From Propionibacteriaceae bacterium (GTDB lineage Bacteria > Actinomycetota > Actinomycetes > Propionibacteriales > Propionibacteriaceae), in the NCBI GenBank assembly GCA_024636075.1, contig JAGXHS010000197.1, positions 1 through 5,799 on the forward strand: a stretch of DNA of 5,799 nucleotides, given 5' to 3'. Made by a program: the position numbers and the translations under genes. Of this stretch, positions 4,316-5,799 are shown in pieces; within the stretch, counting starts at the first letter, position 1; each line of letters starts with the position of its first letter. Under the pieces are notes generated by a model. It was not told the DNA's origin, searched no databases, and saw only the letters and a list, made by a program, of their open reading frames with translations.

Positions 4316-5620
4316 ATGGCTGAGATCGCCGCCGTCATGGACGACGTCGAGCCGCCTGCTTCCTTGGCCCAGTTGGCTGCCATCCACCGCTGGCCCGGTG
4401 GTAGGCGACCGCGGAGCGTGTCACTCCGTGAGCTGTGTCGACGCCATGAGGAGCCTGCCCGCACCCGCCGGCTCCTCGTCCAGAACACGTGGCTGCTGCC
4501 GGGCGTTGACCTGCGCACCTGGTGCCAGGGTCCGGCCGGGCGGTACCTCATCGACACCCACCTGACCCGGATCGGCGCGAAACCGGACCGGGAGCGCCGA
4601 GCCCGGGAGCTGGGGGCCCGGATCGTCAGTGACGGGTACGACTGGGTCGCGCTGTGCGAGGCGTTCGGCGTCAACGCCGACTGGGTGATCGAGGGCATCG
4701 GCACGCCCGGACCCGGCGTGAGCCGTGGCCCAGCAGCGAGCTCGACCCGCGTCGGCATCGGCCACCACGAGGCGGCCGCCCTGGCATCGATCCTCCCCCA
4801 GACTCACCCCCTCGCGGCGGCTCTGCTCACGTTGGGGCCGGTGAGCTGCCCCCCGTTCACCGAGCGGCGCGTCGGTGCGCCGACCCTCGACAGCGGGCTG
4901 GCCACCCTCAGCCGCGATCCCACTGATCTCGCGGGGGCGGCCAGCCATGCCTACGACAACAAGGGCGAGCCCCTGCGGGACATCGACTTCTGGTCGGCCA
5001 AAGGCGTCCAGCTGAGCGTGCTGGACATCGGCGTCGGGCGTGTCGAGATCTACAACACCCATTTGTACGCAGGAGGCCACCTGGCGGTCGATCCCACACC
5101 GCTGGAGCGCACCGAGGTCAAGCGCGCACAGGTTGGTGAGGTCGTCGCCTTCGTCAGGGAGCAGCATGACCCGGCAAACGTGGCGATCGTCGTCGGCGAC
5201 TTCAACATCGACGGACTTGACCCGACCGACCCGGCATATGTCGAGCTTTCCGCCGCCCTCGGTGACCTCGGCATGGACGACCTCTGGCGGCAGCGCTCGG
5301 TCACCGCTGGGGTCGTCACGCCCGGCCCCACGGCCCTGATGGACGACGAGGACGAGCTGACCTGGCGCGGCGCGGAAGTCTGCGACCTCGGCGCCGACGG
5401 ACGGTGCGCCGAGAGCGCGGGCCCGGTCCCCACCGACGACCCACCGGAACGGATCGACTACATCTTCGTGGAACGCCAGCGCCCGGAGCACGCCTTCCTG
5501 CTCGACCTCACCCGCCCGCGCCGGGTGTCCTTCACCCGCGCACCCGGTGAGGAGGTCGCCCGACTCTCCGACCACGCCGGTCTTGCCACCACACTCATCG
5601 CGAGCACCCTGCCGGACTGA
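4316..5620 (+). CDS. Endonuclease/exonuclease/phosphatase (EEP) superfamily protein
   Basis: This 434-residue metal-dependent hydrolase belongs to the fold shared by DNase I, exonuclease III, inositol phosphatases and neutral sphingomyelinases. The expected residues appear in order: N57 in LLVQNTWL, the metal-binding glutamate E115 in ALCEAF, SGLATLSR (193-200), N247 and H249 in YNTHLYAGG, D295 and N297 in VVGDFNIDG, D381 in RIDYIF, and the catalytic pair D419-H420 in LSDHAGL. QNTWLLPG and YNTHLYAGG are closest in style to sphingomyelinase/phospholipase-like members, but the substrate (phosphodiester in lipid, nucleic acid or small molecule) cannot be decided. There is no signal peptide: the first 50 residues are polar and charged, so a cytosolic location is likely unless export is non-classical. 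The ATG at 4316 has GAGG 8 bases upstream, overlapping the stop of the preceding gene; a GTG at 4307 is a possible alternative. The open frame extends much further upstream, but that part is out-of-frame overlap with the 199-residue gene. Confidence 0.9.
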   Translation: MAEIAAVMDDVEPPASLAQLAAIHRWPGGRRPRSVSLRELCRRHEEPARTRRLLVQNTWLLPGVDLRTWCQGPAGRYLIDTHLTRIGAKPDRERRARELGARIVSDGYDWVALCEAFGVNADWVIEGIGTPGPGVSRGPAASSTRVGIGHHEAAALASILPQTHPLAAALLTLGPVSCPPFTERRVGAPTLDSGLATLSRDPTDLAGAASHAYDNKGEPLRDIDFWSAKGVQLSVLDIGVGRVEIYNTHLYAGGHLAVDPTPLERTEVKRAQVGEVVAFVREQHDPANVAIVVGDFNIDGLDPTDPAYVELSAALGDLGMDDLWRQRSVTAGVVTPGPTALMDDEDELTWRGAEVCDLGADGRCAESAGPVPTDDPPERIDYIFVERQRPEHAFLLDLTRPRRVSFTRAPGEEVARLSDHAGLATTLIASTLPD

Positions 5621-5799
5621 ACCCGGCAATCCCCCCGCACACACCGGTCCGTCGTGCGCGGGAGCGCGCAGACGCGTCGGGAAGGTCGGGCGCGTTGCGC
5701 TGAGCAGGCGGAGGACGCCAACCAGATCGCTCGGAGCTGCACTTGCTCTGCAGGACCGACGATTCCTTCTACAGTGGCCTGACCACCCGGGCAACCCGA
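5621..5799. other. Right-end intergenic region, no gene recognised
   Basis: No coding sequence or RNA gene is supported in these 179 bases. A short stem GCCGG/CCGGC (5611-5627) spans the stop codon. A better one with one mismatch, CCCGCACAC (5634-5642) with GTGCGCGGG (5654-5662), could end transcription of the gene pair, but without a T-run. TACAGT (5770-5775) fits the TAnnnT -10 pattern and could belong to a gene beyond the window; no well-spaced -35 was found. Confidence 0.35.

Noticed and set aside
4421..5794. Minus-strand 457-residue open frame
   Set aside because: It is antisense to the EEP-superfamily gene, whose catalytic motifs are unmistakable; long antisense frames are common in GC-rich coding DNA.
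1..5799. CRISPR array, tRNA or rRNA genes
   Set aside because: No regularly spaced repeats with spacers, no cloverleaf pattern and no rRNA-like sequence were seen on either strand.

Overview
The window is GC-rich (coding parts around 65-70% by eye) and looks like a chromosomal segment of an actinobacterium, perhaps of the Propionibacteriaceae or a related group. The evidence is the GC-rich codon usage, the intein-free actinobacterial-type replicative helicase DnaB, and DnaA-box-like sites of the actinobacterial form TTGTCCACA. The exact taxon cannot be fixed from the sequence.

Bases 1-516 hold no convincing gene. They contain a pair of diverged direct repeats (about 12-132 and 369-485) with imperfect inverted ends, like short non-autonomous mobile elements or solo insertion-sequence ends, and between them a perfect 14-bp-arm hairpin (290-323). 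Bases 517-1643 (minus strand) are a copper-handling locus. It has an intact small copper chaperone, CopZ, followed directly by a wrecked CopA P-type ATPase. The N-terminal metal-binding domain and the C-terminal hinge plus last membrane helices remain on the minus strand. A piece of about 150 bp encoding the first membrane helices lies between them in the opposite orientation, and the catalytic middle of the pump (TGE, CPC, DKTGT) is missing.

Bases 1644-2197 are a 554-bp divergent intergenic region between copZ and dnaB, rich in structure. It carries a 55-bp palindrome (27-bp perfect arms, 1-base centre) holding two perfect, oppositely oriented TTGTCCACA boxes. A row of five further DnaA-box-like sites spaced about two helical turns apart follows (1955-2041), then an 8-bp-arm inverted repeat just before dnaB. 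This is the most interesting part of the window: a candidate DnaA-controlled promoter, DnaA-titration site or origin-like element beside the helicase gene.

Bases 2198-3547 are dnaB, complete and conventional. After a 158-bp gap come two closely linked plus-strand genes: a 199-residue protein of unknown function (3706-4305) and, 10 bases later, a 434-residue endonuclease/exonuclease/phosphatase-superfamily protein with all expected catalytic motifs (4316-5620). The last 179 bases hold no recognised gene.
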